Assembly (NCBI GenBank): GCA_024232965.1
Contig: JACKQF010000004.1
Span: 558,001 to 622,000, forward strand
Direction of reading: 5' to 3'
Source: Verrucomicrobiaceae bacterium
GTDB lineage: Bacteria; Verrucomicrobiota; Verrucomicrobiia; Verrucomicrobiales; Verrucomicrobiaceae
DNA: 64,000 nucleotides
Numbering within the stretch: position 1 is the first letter of the stretch; every line of letters starts with the position of its first letter. The notes beneath the pieces were generated by a model, which was given only the letters and a program-made list of their open reading frames with translations, did no database searches and had not been told where the DNA came from. Below, in pieces: positions 25,704 through 34,140 of this stretch. The position numbers and the translations under genes were made by a program.

Positions 25704-26924
25704 ATGGCTGACTTTTTTCAACACGCACAAATCCCCACTCTCCACCACTTGGCAGAGCCTGATCCTGCCTCCGTGCAGGCAGACCTCCTGAAATGGAGCG
25801 CGGACCGCCCGATCGCGCTGTTGCTGCCCGCGCTCTTCGCTGAATGCGAGAGACCCGCGCTCCCGCACATCTTGGACGAGGTCAGCCAAGCCAGCTATGT
25901 GCGAGAGATCGTCGTTAGCATGAACGGCATGGATGCCGAACAGCTTCAACTTGCCAAGACTCTCTTCCGCGACCGTTTGCCGGACAAGATCGTGCATATC
26001 CTTTGGAATGACGGCCCCGAAATGGACGCCATTCACCAGCACATTTCCGGCCCAGAAAACCTGCACCGTCCAGGCAAAGGCGCCAACATCTGGGCGGGGC
26101 TGCTTTATCTCAAGGCCAAGGGCCATCGCGGTATCGTCGTCAGCCATGATACAGACATCATGAACTACAGTCGCAGCATGCTTGCAAAGCTCTGCTACCC
26201 GCTGCTGCACCCCAGCATGCCGTACAAGTTTTCCAAAGGATATTACAGCCGAGTCTCTGGCAGGCTCTACGGTCGCGTGACCCGATTGCTGATCTTCCCG
26301 CTGATCGAAGCCTTCCGCCAGGTGCTGGGAGAGACGCCCCTGCTCCAGCATCTTGCCGCCTTTCGCTACCCGCTGTCCGGTGAGTTCGCCGGAAACATCG
26401 ATACCATCGCCGATTTTCACCTCCCTTCCGGTTGGGGCCTGGAAATCGCAACCCTTTGCGAGACCCACCGCAAGCTCCCCAACCGCGAGCAGTGCCAGGT
26501 GGATCTCGGCTTCCACTTTGAGCATCGCCATCGCACGCTGGAACACGGCCCGACACCGCTCCGTGAGCAGGGACTCGTCACTGCCGCTGCGGAGGTCGCA
26601 CGCTGTCTGGCCTTTCACCTCCTGCGCGATGCCGATCCACGCGGGTCCGAGGGCCTGCTTCGCCTAGCCCTGGAACGATACCGTGCCACAGCAGCAGAGT
26701 GGCTGGAACGGTATGAGCACGTCGCCCTGATTAACGGACTCGAACATGACCGCATTGAGGAAGAAACCGCAGTCGCCGCATTCACGGAGGCCCTCGAAAT
26801 TCTCGCCCGGGCATCGGCAATCGGTGGCCTGAAAACTGAGGGCACCCGCCCTCCTCCCGCCAGCGCCCTCATCGACAATCCCACAATGGGGAAGGCCATT
26901 CTGGACGCGGCCATTTCCGTCTAG
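25704..26924 (+). CDS. Glycosyltransferase, GpgS-like (GT81 family)
   Basis: A 406-residue soluble glycosyltransferase. GT-A features are seen: PALFAE near residue 42, the HDTDI (148-152) metal-binding DxD-like motif, KFSKGYYSRVSG (175-186), GRVTRLL and YPLSGEFAGN. The KG-Y-RV and GRVT sequences match glucosyl-3-phosphoglycerate synthases (GT81) that make glucosylglycerate, an osmolyte precursor. No phosphatase partner is adjacent. The C-terminal 100 residues are helical and divergent. It follows pssA by 63 bp. Confidence 0.8.
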   Translation: MADFFQHAQIPTLHHLAEPDPASVQADLLKWSADRPIALLLPALFAECERPALPHILDEVSQASYVREIVVSMNGMDAEQLQLAKTLFRDRLPDKIVHILWNDGPEMDAIHQHISGPENLHRPGKGANIWAGLLYLKAKGHRGIVVSHDTDIMNYSRSMLAKLCYPLLHPSMPYKFSKGYYSRVSGRLYGRVTRLLIFPLIEAFRQVLGETPLLQHLAAFRYPLSGEFAGNIDTIADFHLPSGWGLEIATLCETHRKLPNREQCQVDLGFHFEHRHRTLEHGPTPLREQGLVTAAAEVARCLAFHLLRDADPRGSEGLLRLALERYRATAAEWLERYEHVALINGLEHDRIEEETAVAAFTEALEILARASAIGGLKTEGTRPPPASALIDNPTMGKAILDAAISV

Positions 26925-26936
26925 AACTCCGCCCTT

Positions 26937-27239
26937 TTACGCAGCGAGAGCCCTGCCATGTGCCAGTGGTGGGAGAACAGCCGAACTAACGGCGCACCAG
27001 AAAGTATCCAGCGCGCAAGAGTGCACCTCGGCGTCCAACAGCGAGCGCTGCGCCTGACGTGTCGTAAAAGCATCGACCGGTGTTGGCTGGGCCGTCCAGT
27101 CTACCGTCGCCCCTGCCCACTGCGCGTAGCCTTGTCCAAAAGAAGGCATCGCACCCCAGCCCAGTGGCACCGCAGGCAAGGTCGCAGGGGACACGGGAGG
27201 CTGAGCACTTGTCGCAGGGTAGTCGCAGGTCGTATTCAT
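26937..27239 (-). CDS. Small hypothetical protein
   Basis: A 100-residue ORF starting at an ATG (27239), Pro/Ala-rich at the N-terminus, without recognisable domains. It is the only long ORF in the 425 bp between the GT81-like gene and the NlpC/P60-like gene. Codon-level evidence is weak; it may be spurious. Confidence 0.3.
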   Translation of the reverse strand: MNTTCDYPATSAQPPVSPATLPAVPLGWGAMPSFGQGYAQWAGATVDWTAQPTPVDAFTTRQAQRSLLDAEVHSCALDTFWCAVSSAVLPPLAHGRALAA

Positions 27240-27349
27240 AGAGTCTCAGGGGTGAGGGATGTTTCTTGGCTTTGGAAGGTGAATCGCAGGGCTGGAAGTC
27301 AGGATTGAAGTGGCACGGAGCAGTGAGTCACAAAAATGAGAGGATCAGA

Positions 27350-28102
27350 TCAAAAACCTGCAGGATGACGGCAAATGAAGCCGCCAGCTGAGCGGCCCTT
27401 GGCGCGCCAGCGTGGACCTTCGCCAGTAGCGCCACCGCTCGTATCCAAGCGAAGACCACACACAGTCATGAAGACATGGTCACCTGGATCCACATAGATC
27501 GTGATGAAGCGGCCAGGGCCAGCCTCCCCATAAGAAGCGAAACCAGAGGACGAAAGAGGAGCGCGAAGCAGGCCAGCCTTGATCAGCACATACGAAACGG
27601 AGCCAGAGCAGTCATAAGCGTTGTCTTCCACATTAGCATGACCACCGCCACGGCGGTAAGGCTTGCCCTGGATGCTGTTGCCAGCGTGAACCGCATACTG
27701 GACCTGGGTCGGAACGGCGGGGGAAGCCGCAGCGAAACGACCGTCAAAGCGCAGCAAGGCACCCGCAGCAGCCTGAGCGCGCGCCACCGGAGCAGGAGCC
27801 GCCTGGCGGGCCGCCGCAGCAGCATAAGCCTGCTGTTGCATCTGGCGAGCGTAAGCCTGCTGTTGAGCGTAAGCCGCTGCTTGTTGCTGCTGAGCGTAAT
27901 ACGCAGCGGCCTGCTGCTGTTGGGCATAATAGGCAGCGTAAGCCTGCTGTTGGGCATAAGCGGCGGCCTGTTGCTGCTGTTGGTAGGAAGCACCAGCGTA
28001 ATAGCCAGCGGCATAATAACCGGATTGAGAGAAAGCAGAACCCGCCGCGAGAAGAACCAGGCAGAGGGCGATCCGGAGGGAGGAGGAAAGGGAGTGAGAC
28101 AT
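27350..28102 (-). CDS. Secreted NlpC/P60-like protein with Q/A/Y repeats
   Basis: A 250-residue exported protein with a signal peptide (LCLVLLAAGSAFSQ). Residues about 41-100 are a nearly pure Gln/Ala/Tyr repeat (units such as QQQQAAAYAQ), then a short Ala linker, then a domain starting about 135. The domain has DCSGSVSYVLIKAGLL with Cys165 and VDPGDHVFM with His209, which are the Cys-His core of NlpC/P60 peptidoglycan hydrolases. The domain is smaller than usual. The start is the ATG at 28102, directly ahead of the signal peptide; the frame to 28153 adds no signal-like sequence. Confidence 0.8.
   Translation of the reverse strand: MSHSLSSSLRIALCLVLLAAGSAFSQSGYYAAGYYAGASYQQQQQAAAYAQQQAYAAYYAQQQQAAAYYAQQQQAAAYAQQQAYARQMQQQAYAAAAARQAAPAPVARAQAAAGALLRFDGRFAAASPAVPTQVQYAVHAGNSIQGKPYRRGGGHANVEDNAYDCSGSVSYVLIKAGLLRAPLSSSGFASYGEAGPGRFITIYVDPGDHVFMTVCGLRLDTSGGATGEGPRWRAKGRSAGGFICRHPAGF
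27803..27982 (-). repeat. In-frame Gln/Ala/Tyr codon repeat
   Basis: The 180 bp coding for residues about 41-100 of the NlpC/P60-like protein consists of imperfect 15-30 bp units rich in GCT/GCC, CAG/CAA and TAC/TAT (units of the type QQQQAAAYAQ). Codon choice varies between units, which argues for selection on the peptide and not only for recent slippage. Such repeats commonly vary in length between strains. Confidence 0.75.
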
Positions 28103-29129
28103 AATAGCTGCGGTTCTTGTTTCTATGGAAACTATATCAGAAGCAAGAATCACCGCAACTCTAATTTCAATATTTTATCTCATTTCTGGAATTTCTGCGA
28201 AAAGAGAGGGTGATAAGCGCAACCAAAAACACGCTCAAACAGGCTCTAATCCTTGATTTTCCTGGCGTTCGGCGAATCGATCAAGACGACGCAGACTCGC
28301 TCACCGGCCAACCCTCAAATGTGCAAATTCTGGAAAATCGATTCTGGTTAAAAGCTCCACCCAAGTGTTTTCCGCCCCCACCTTTATCAAAACTGCGAAA
28401 ACCAAGCCTAACCCCGAGCGTGCATCGATTCCTTCCAGCAGCGCGGTCCCTACTCTGATCAAGACGCAGATCCCCCCAATCACGACCTTATGACCCAGCA
28501 TCCGGTGCCGGGTGACATTATGAGCGCCTCGCAAGACCACCCATTTGGCGCAACCAAACCGCTGGAGACTTCCGCCAGGACCCACACCGCAGCGCAAGGC
28601 TAAAGCCTTTTACAGAACAGAAGTTACACCCCCGCGCATTTCCGAAATCGAAGCCCAATTCCGCCCATCGGGGAAACCATAATTACCCTGCGGCTCTCTC
28701 GATATTGGCATGATTTCATCCAATAGCTGGATGTGCTGTTCAGGAGCTAGCGTTGGATCTTGCGCCTAATCCCAGTTTTTCGCCATGATCCGTGTACTCC
28801 AATTCGGTAATGATGAATTACCCATCGTGCCAACCATCGACGTCGCTAGCTCCACTTGAGCGTATTGTTTCCGCAGGCTGACCCGCTTCATGCGCAGCCG
28901 CCGCCGCAATCGCCCCCTGTCCCCATAGGAATTGGTGCGGGCTTTCAAAGGGGCGATAGGATCCGCCATCGATGCCCCGGATCAGCCGGGCGAGGAATGG
29001 GAATAGCTGTCATGGCGGTGTGGACAGGCGACTTGGTGCGGAACGCAAACTTATTGTTACGGCATACTTACCTCACCTCACTTCAGCGTGTGAGAAATGG
29101 TGGCTAGAGTCCACCCCGGTGGCGTTCGT
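28103..29129. other. Gene-poor stretch of about 1 kb
   Basis: No gene can be supported. Several short ORFs exist on both strands (for example 28301-28597 minus, 98 codons, and 28766-28969 minus, 67 codons, the latter Arg-rich), none with a recognised motif. The AT content is slightly higher than in flanking coding DNA. It may hold decayed genes or a horizontally acquired fragment, matching the toxin-like remnants just to the right. Confidence 0.4.
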
Positions 29130-30092
29130 CTACTGTCGTCCGCCGACAACTGCCTTTGCCTCGACAGTAGAGGCCAGCAAGTAAGGGTTGTTCTTTTTAG
29201 CCGCAGCTACAAAATCAATGGAATCGCAGGGAACCACTTCAAGTTCAATGGACTGGGCGTCAGTTGCCTGATGTGAGGAAACACGTCTCCTAATCGCTCT
29301 GACGTTCGGGCTCGACCCAAAAATTTCAGCTTCATTATCCGACGCTCGGACGATCAAGTTCGGTGTAGTTAGCCCATGCCACCATCGGGGACAGAATTGG
29401 AGTTCGAAGAGATCGTTCGCATTTTCACGCGGATAGACGAATCCAGTCTTCTCTAAAAGCCTCGCTATTTCTTGAATAAACTCTCTTCTGTCCGCCGTCC
29501 TAGCGTTACGAATACAAATCCTAGTCGTGTGTTGTGCTAACGCCAAGAGTACTGAGAAAAATATGGCACTCGCGATCAACATCTCGGCCGCGAAAGGGGG
29601 GGCTGGCAAAGCTAACAGTTTCAGCGCGCCAATGGCCGGAAGCCAAAGGGCACAAGAACATCCAAATATCATTCCAAATCGCTCCCAAAACGTCTTTAGA
29701 AATGGTGTTTCTTCGCGTTTCATCTCAGCTGCCTGTGTTTTCCAAAAATGTTCGGAGGGGATGAACTTAAGGCCTACTGTTGCTTCTCCTGACAGCGCGG
29801 CATCCAAATCAGTGCCGCCAGTTATCCAGACGCCACTGCCATCGCGGACACTCTTCACGTCAACCAATGAGATGTAGAGGACTCGATGGGATTCAGCACC
29901 GTGCGCTCCGTGAAGGTTGAGCGCGATTGCCGCTTGTGTTTGCATACCGGGCTCAATGCTAATTCGAAACAAAAACGAATTGGGCATATCTTGAACTAGT
30001 GTTGCGACCTTGATTCCGTCCAATGTAATGATCCAGCCACCTTGCATCCGCCTCATGAAGGCGCTCCAACTGTCTACCGTAACTTTCTTCAT
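29130..30092 (-). CDS. Hypothetical membrane protein
   Basis: A 320-residue protein. Residues 1-125 are soluble beta-rich; two hydrophobic segments follow (about 145-165 CALWLPAIGALKLLALPAPP and about 165-190 MLIASAIFFSVLLALAQ); the last 130 residues are soluble again (FCPRWWHGLTTPN, VSSHQATDAQSIELE). No family is recognised. It lies 17 bp downstream of the glycine-zipper gene on the same strand, the position where an immunity protein would sit, but this is only positional. Confidence 0.6.
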   Translation of the reverse strand: MKKVTVDSWSAFMRRMQGGWIITLDGIKVATLVQDMPNSFLFRISIEPGMQTQAAIALNLHGAHGAESHRVLYISLVDVKSVRDGSGVWITGGTDLDAALSGEATVGLKFIPSEHFWKTQAAEMKREETPFLKTFWERFGMIFGCSCALWLPAIGALKLLALPAPPFAAEMLIASAIFFSVLLALAQHTTRICIRNARTADRREFIQEIARLLEKTGFVYPRENANDLFELQFCPRWWHGLTTPNLIVRASDNEAEIFGSSPNVRAIRRRVSSHQATDAQSIELEVVPCDSIDFVAAAKKNNPYLLASTVEAKAVVGGRQ

Positions 30093-30109
30093 GCTTCGTA
30101 TGTCTTGAA

Positions 30110-30595
30110 TTATGGAAGGATGTTCGGATCGTAGTACGGTTCTCTCACTCTTTCGTTGATCTGGCTACCGATCCATCCTCCCCAGATTGCCCCACCAACT
30201 CCTCCGACAAAGCCCCCTACCACCGCACCAACAGGACCACCGATTAAAAGTCCGATCCCAGCCCCGGCTGTTGCTCCCATGGCTGCATGTCCCCATGTAT
30301 ATACTTCCTGGGCGACTTGACCGGCAAGCGGAACCGCCGAACCGCTTGAATAGCTTTCAGCGGTAGCTTGTCCAATATTCCAGGCAGATACACCCACTCC
30401 GACAACGGTCATCGCTTTCCCTGTGAAGCCGATTGCCTTGATCGCATTTACCTGCCCTTTCGAGAGCAACGCACCCGGTGGAATAAAGCCTCTTGCCCCG
30501 GCTTCCATCTCATGGCCCTGAGCCCTCAGCCAACCTGAGACTCGTTGATCTGCGTGGTTGGCACGAAGCCACTCTGTCAGTTCTTTATGGGTCAT
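30110..30595 (-). CDS. Glycine-zipper protein, possible polymorphic-toxin fragment
   Basis: A 161-residue protein. The C-terminal half is a glycine/alanine zipper (GATAGAGIGLLIGGPVGAVV, GGFVGGVGGAIWGGWIGSQ), which would insert in or lie along a membrane, preceded by FTGKAMTVVGVGVSAWNIGQ, a phrase that recurs in the pre-toxin regions of Rhs-type proteins. The start at 30595 is preferred over 30637, which overlaps the upstream ORF. It looks like the distal part of a larger toxin-like protein whose N-terminal part has been lost. Confidence 0.55.
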   Translation of the reverse strand: MTHKELTEWLRANHADQRVSGWLRAQGHEMEAGARGFIPPGALLSKGQVNAIKAIGFTGKAMTVVGVGVSAWNIGQATAESYSSGSAVPLAGQVAQEVYTWGHAAMGATAGAGIGLLIGGPVGAVVGGFVGGVGGAIWGGWIGSQINERVREPYYDPNILP

Positions 30596-30974
30596 AATCT
30601 CTGTTTTCAGGAAAACGGCGACGTAGCTCATTAACATCCAGAAATATTAGAGTCGAGTTTCTGGGAGCTTCGAGTTTTTCTGTTGTTTCGTTCATTACCA
30701 ACGCGCCGTTTGGCAGTTCGCTAAACGGAACAAACCCTGAGTTGCCCTTGCCATCGCCTCCCAAAGCATATGCCCACCCCAACTAAAAGATATCATTCAT
30801 CCAATGACTTGCGGGCTCCTCACAACCAGGACTTGGCTGGGCGTGGGACGTTTCTGGAACTGGGGGACGAGGTCTCACGCCCGCGTTGGAAATGCTTCGG
30901 GATGGAGGGCGTAGCTCCAGGGAGGGCGTAGCTCCAGAGGACGTCACTGGTACGATTGCGGGTAGCGAGTTCAC
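30585..30974 (-). pseudogene. Two collinear ORFs separated by a TAG: probable decayed gene
   Basis: 30783-30974 (63 codons from the ATG at 30974; ends at a TAG) is directly followed in the same frame by TTG-initiated codons to 30585 (65 codons; NGALVMNETTEKLEAPRNST). Read through the TAG, one ORF of about 129 codons results: a Pro-rich, low-complexity N-terminus and a more protein-like tail (FVPFSELPNGALV). Possible explanation: a Gln or other codon changed to TAG. The tail overlaps the 30110-30595 gene by 11 bp. Confidence 0.4.
30904..30937. repeat. Tandem duplication of a 17-bp unit
   Basis: The unit GGAGGGCGTAGCTCCAG occurs at 30904-30920 and again at 30921-30937 without a gap. GGAG...CTCC at the unit ends can pair, so each copy could form a small hairpin. 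It lies inside the probable pseudogene described above. Confidence 0.85.
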
Positions 30975-31025
30975 CGAACTTTGTGCGTTCCCGGCCCGAT
31001 CTGCCGTACTTTATCTCATCTTGTC

Positions 31026-34000
31026 ATGATTGTCCTCCGTCCGCGCCTTCTCGCCCCGCTTCTCAGCATCGTCGTCCTCACCTCGGTGAGCAGAGGCGCT
31101 GTGGAAAAGCTTAGCTTCAACCGGGATATCCGGCCGATCCTCTCGGAGAACTGCTTTGCCTGCCATGGGTTTGACGCGAAGAAGCGGGAGGCGGACTTGC
31201 GCCTCGACGTGCCGGAGGGTGCATTTGCCACCAAGGACGGCGTCACGCCAATCGTGCCGGGCAATCCAGAAAAGAGTGCCGTTTGGCAACGCATCATCAC
31301 CACCGATGCAGACGACTTGATGCCGCCGGAGAAGTCCCACAAGAAGCTGACGGCAGCCCAAAAAGAACTCTTGAAGCGCTGGATCGAAGAAGGAGCCCCT
31401 TACCAGAAGCACTGGGCCTTTGAATCCCCGGTCCTGCCGCGTGTCCCGGCAAATGCCAAGCAACCACCTGCGGTGATCGACGCCTTTCTCACCGCGCGCC
31501 TTGCGGAGGATCGCCTGAGCTTCCGCCCCGAGGCCGACAAGCCTACTCTGATCCGTCGGGTCGCCTTCACCTTGACGGGGCTGCCTCCCACGCTGGCGGA
31601 GGTCGACGCGTTTGTGCAGGATGCCTCCCCCACCGCCTATGAAACCATGGTGGATCGCTATTTGAACTCGTCTCACTATGGCGAAGAAATGGCGCGCAAC
31701 TGGTTGGACATCGCGCGCTATGCAGACACCCACGGACTGCACCTGGACAATGAACGCAGCATGTGGGCCTACCGGGACTGGGTGGTGAAAGCCTTCAATG
31801 AAGATCTACCCTTTGATGATTTCACGGTCTGGCAGATCGCCGGAGATCTGCTGCCAAACGCCACACCAGACCAGATCACCGCCACTGGGTTCAGTCGATG
31901 CAATGTCACCACCAGCGAGGGTGGTGCTATCGACGAGGAGTATCGGCACCTCTATGCCGTTGATCGCGCCGCAACGCTGACGACGACTTGGCTGGGTCTC
32001 ACCGGTGGTTGCGCACAGTGTCATGACCACAAATTCGATCCGCTCACGACCAAGGAGTTTTATTCTCTCTACGCCTTCTTTTATAGCAGTGCCGATCCGG
32101 CGATGGATAAAAACATCTCCAGCACACCACCGTTTTTGAAACTACCGACGCCGCAGCAGCAAAAAGTGCTGGATGCGGCGGCCAAAACCGAGGCTGTGGC
32201 GCTGAAGGCGCTCGAGGCGGAGGTTCAAAAGGTCCCGTATGCCGATCCTGCATCGCTCAAAACGGCGCCTGCGTCACAAACGATCACGCAGGTCCTGTTT
32301 GACGATGACTTTGCCCCCGGCACCGAGACACGAAACACCACGCGCAATCCGAGCTTGTGGCGGATGCAGCCCGATTTCGGCACGAAGTCCGGGCGTCGTG
32401 TGCTGGAACTCAGCAACGGTCAGTTCAGCCAGGAGATCATCACACCGGTGCTCGCGCCGGTCGTGCTGGGCGACTCGCCACGTGTCAGCGTATGGGTGAG
32501 GCTGGATCCTCTGAACACGCCGGGCGTGGTCTGCCTCGAACTCAATGGCCGTCGCATCGTATGGGGTGATGCGCACGTCTTCGATGCCACGACTTACGGT
32601 AAGGACGACACCATCACCGCCGGTCCGCTGCCGAAGCCGGGCGAATGGACGTTGCTGAGTCTTGATCCCACCACGCTTGGCTTGAAGACAGGATCGCACA
32701 TCAACACCATCGCCGTGCAGCAGGTCGGAGGAACATTGGCGTGGGATTTGTGCACGGTGACTGGCGGAGTGCGTGCATCGGTCGATCTACTCGCGTCGTT
32801 CAGTGCGTGGTGGAAGGCGGTGAGCGGTGGAAAGAAGAATCCGCCCGGGGTTCCCGCACCGGTTTTGAAGACGCTCATGACTGCGCCGGACAAGGTCACC
32901 GAAGCGAAGGCACGTGAGGCCTTGATGCATTTCTATCTCGCCCGTGTCGCGCATCCGGCCGATGAACAGATCGCCAAGCTGCGGCTGGCTTGGGAGGACG
33001 CGCAGGTGGCTCGCGCGGCGGCTGATGAAGCGATTCCGGGCACGATGGTGTTTCATGATCTCGATGAACCGCGCGAGACTTTCATCGCCATGCGAGGCCA
33101 GTACACGAAACTGGGAGACAAGGTCGAACCCACCACACCCGCCTTCTTGCCACCTTTGAAAAAGGCGGCTTCTGCCAAGCGCACCACTCGACTCGATCTC
33201 GCGAAGTGGCTCGTATCGCCGGAAAATCCGGTGGCAGCGCGCGTGACCGTGAACCGCTTTTGGCAGCAGGTTTTTGGCATCGGTCTCGTCAAGACCAGTC
33301 ACGATTTCGGGTCGCAAGGGGAACCGCCGAGCCATCCTCAACTGCTCGATTGGCTGGCAGTGACCTTCCAAAAATCGGGTTGGAAAGTAAAGCCGCTGGT
33401 GAAGCAGATGCTGATGACCCAGGCCTTCCGCCAAGATGCCGTGGTGGACTCCAATCTCCTAAGCCTCGACCCAGAAAACCGACTGCTCGCACGTGGGCCG
33501 CGTATTCGGCTCGCAGCCGAGCAGATCCGCGACAACGCCCTCTTTGTCAGTGGCCTGATCAACCTAGAAAAAGGCGGACGCGGTGCCCGCACCTACCAAC
33601 CTCCCAACATCTGGGAACCCGTCGGATATGGCGATAGCAATACCCGCTACTACCTCCAAGACCATGGCCAGGCGCTCTACCGCCGCAGCTTATACTGCTT
33701 CCTCAAGCGCACCGCGCCGCCGCCCTTCATGAGCAACTTTGACGCACCCAATCGGGAGCAAACCTGCCCACGCCGCGAACGCAGCAATACCCCCATGCAG
33801 GCCCTGCAACTGATGAACGACGTCCAGCACTTCGAAGCAGCACGCGCCCTGGCAGAACGAACGCTAGCAGAGGGCGGTAAAGATGACGCAGCGAGACTCC
33901 AGTGGCTCTTCCGAACCGTCCTAAGCCGTGCGCCAGATGCACGAGAGAGCTCGCTCCTCACCACCGCACTATCTGACCAGCGCAAGCTGGCCGCAGCAGA

Positions 34001-34136
34001 TGCCGCCGCCGCCAAAAAGGTTGTCAGCACCGGCGAATCACCCCCGAAAAACCTTGCCCCAGCCCCAGAGACCGCCGCGTGGACACTCCTCGCAAACTTG
34101 GTGCTGAACCTCGATGAAACCGTTACCCGCAACTAA
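31026..34136 (+). CDS. Secreted haem-type protein with DUF1549 and DUF1553 domains (PSD1-like)
   Basis: A 1036-residue exported protein. The signal peptide lies at residues about 1-27; near residue 45 is CFACHG (CxxCH-type, planctomycete-type cytochrome c domain), then DUF1549 (about 140-345: RNWLDIARYADTHGLHLD, GLTGGCAQCHDHKFDPL) and DUF1553 (about 720-985: NPVAARVTVNRFWQQVFGIG, NTPMQALQLMND). Between them, about 420-600, is an extra domain with a jelly-roll-like look (SVWVRLDPLNTPGVVCLELN, GGTLAWDLCTVTGG). Start chosen as the ATG at 31026 (MIVLRPRLLAPLLS). It is 4 bp upstream of the DUF1501 gene, the standard pairing; function in the family is unproven, perhaps related to polysaccharide use. 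Confidence 0.93.
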   Translation: MIVLRPRLLAPLLSIVVLTSVSRGAVEKLSFNRDIRPILSENCFACHGFDAKKREADLRLDVPEGAFATKDGVTPIVPGNPEKSAVWQRIITTDADDLMPPEKSHKKLTAAQKELLKRWIEEGAPYQKHWAFESPVLPRVPANAKQPPAVIDAFLTARLAEDRLSFRPEADKPTLIRRVAFTLTGLPPTLAEVDAFVQDASPTAYETMVDRYLNSSHYGEEMARNWLDIARYADTHGLHLDNERSMWAYRDWVVKAFNEDLPFDDFTVWQIAGDLLPNATPDQITATGFSRCNVTTSEGGAIDEEYRHLYAVDRAATLTTTWLGLTGGCAQCHDHKFDPLTTKEFYSLYAFFYSSADPAMDKNISSTPPFLKLPTPQQQKVLDAAAKTEAVALKALEAEVQKVPYADPASLKTAPASQTITQVLFDDDFAPGTETRNTTRNPSLWRMQPDFGTKSGRRVLELSNGQFSQEIITPVLAPVVLGDSPRVSVWVRLDPLNTPGVVCLELNGRRIVWGDAHVFDATTYGKDDTITAGPLPKPGEWTLLSLDPTTLGLKTGSHINTIAVQQVGGTLAWDLCTVTGGVRASVDLLASFSAWWKAVSGGKKNPPGVPAPVLKTLMTAPDKVTEAKAREALMHFYLARVAHPADEQIAKLRLAWEDAQVARAAADEAIPGTMVFHDLDEPRETFIAMRGQYTKLGDKVEPTTPAFLPPLKKAASAKRTTRLDLAKWLVSPENPVAARVTVNRFWQQVFGIGLVKTSHDFGSQGEPPSHPQLLDWLAVTFQKSGWKVKPLVKQMLMTQAFRQDAVVDSNLLSLDPENRLLARGPRIRLAAEQIRDNALFVSGLINLEKGGRGARTYQPPNIWEPVGYGDSNTRYYLQDHGQALYRRSLYCFLKRTAPPPFMSNFDAPNREQTCPRRERSNTPMQALQLMNDVQHFEAARALAERTLAEGGKDDAARLQWLFRTVLSRAPDARESSLLTTALSDQRKLAAADAAAAKKVVSTGESPPKNLAPAPETAAWTLLANLVLNLDETVTRN

Positions 34137-34140
34137 CGCC

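Noticed and set aside
28301..28969. Two minus-strand ORFs (98 and 67 codons) in the gene-poor stretch
   Set aside because: No motif, overlapping plus-strand ORFs of similar quality, and no SD; not supportable as genes.
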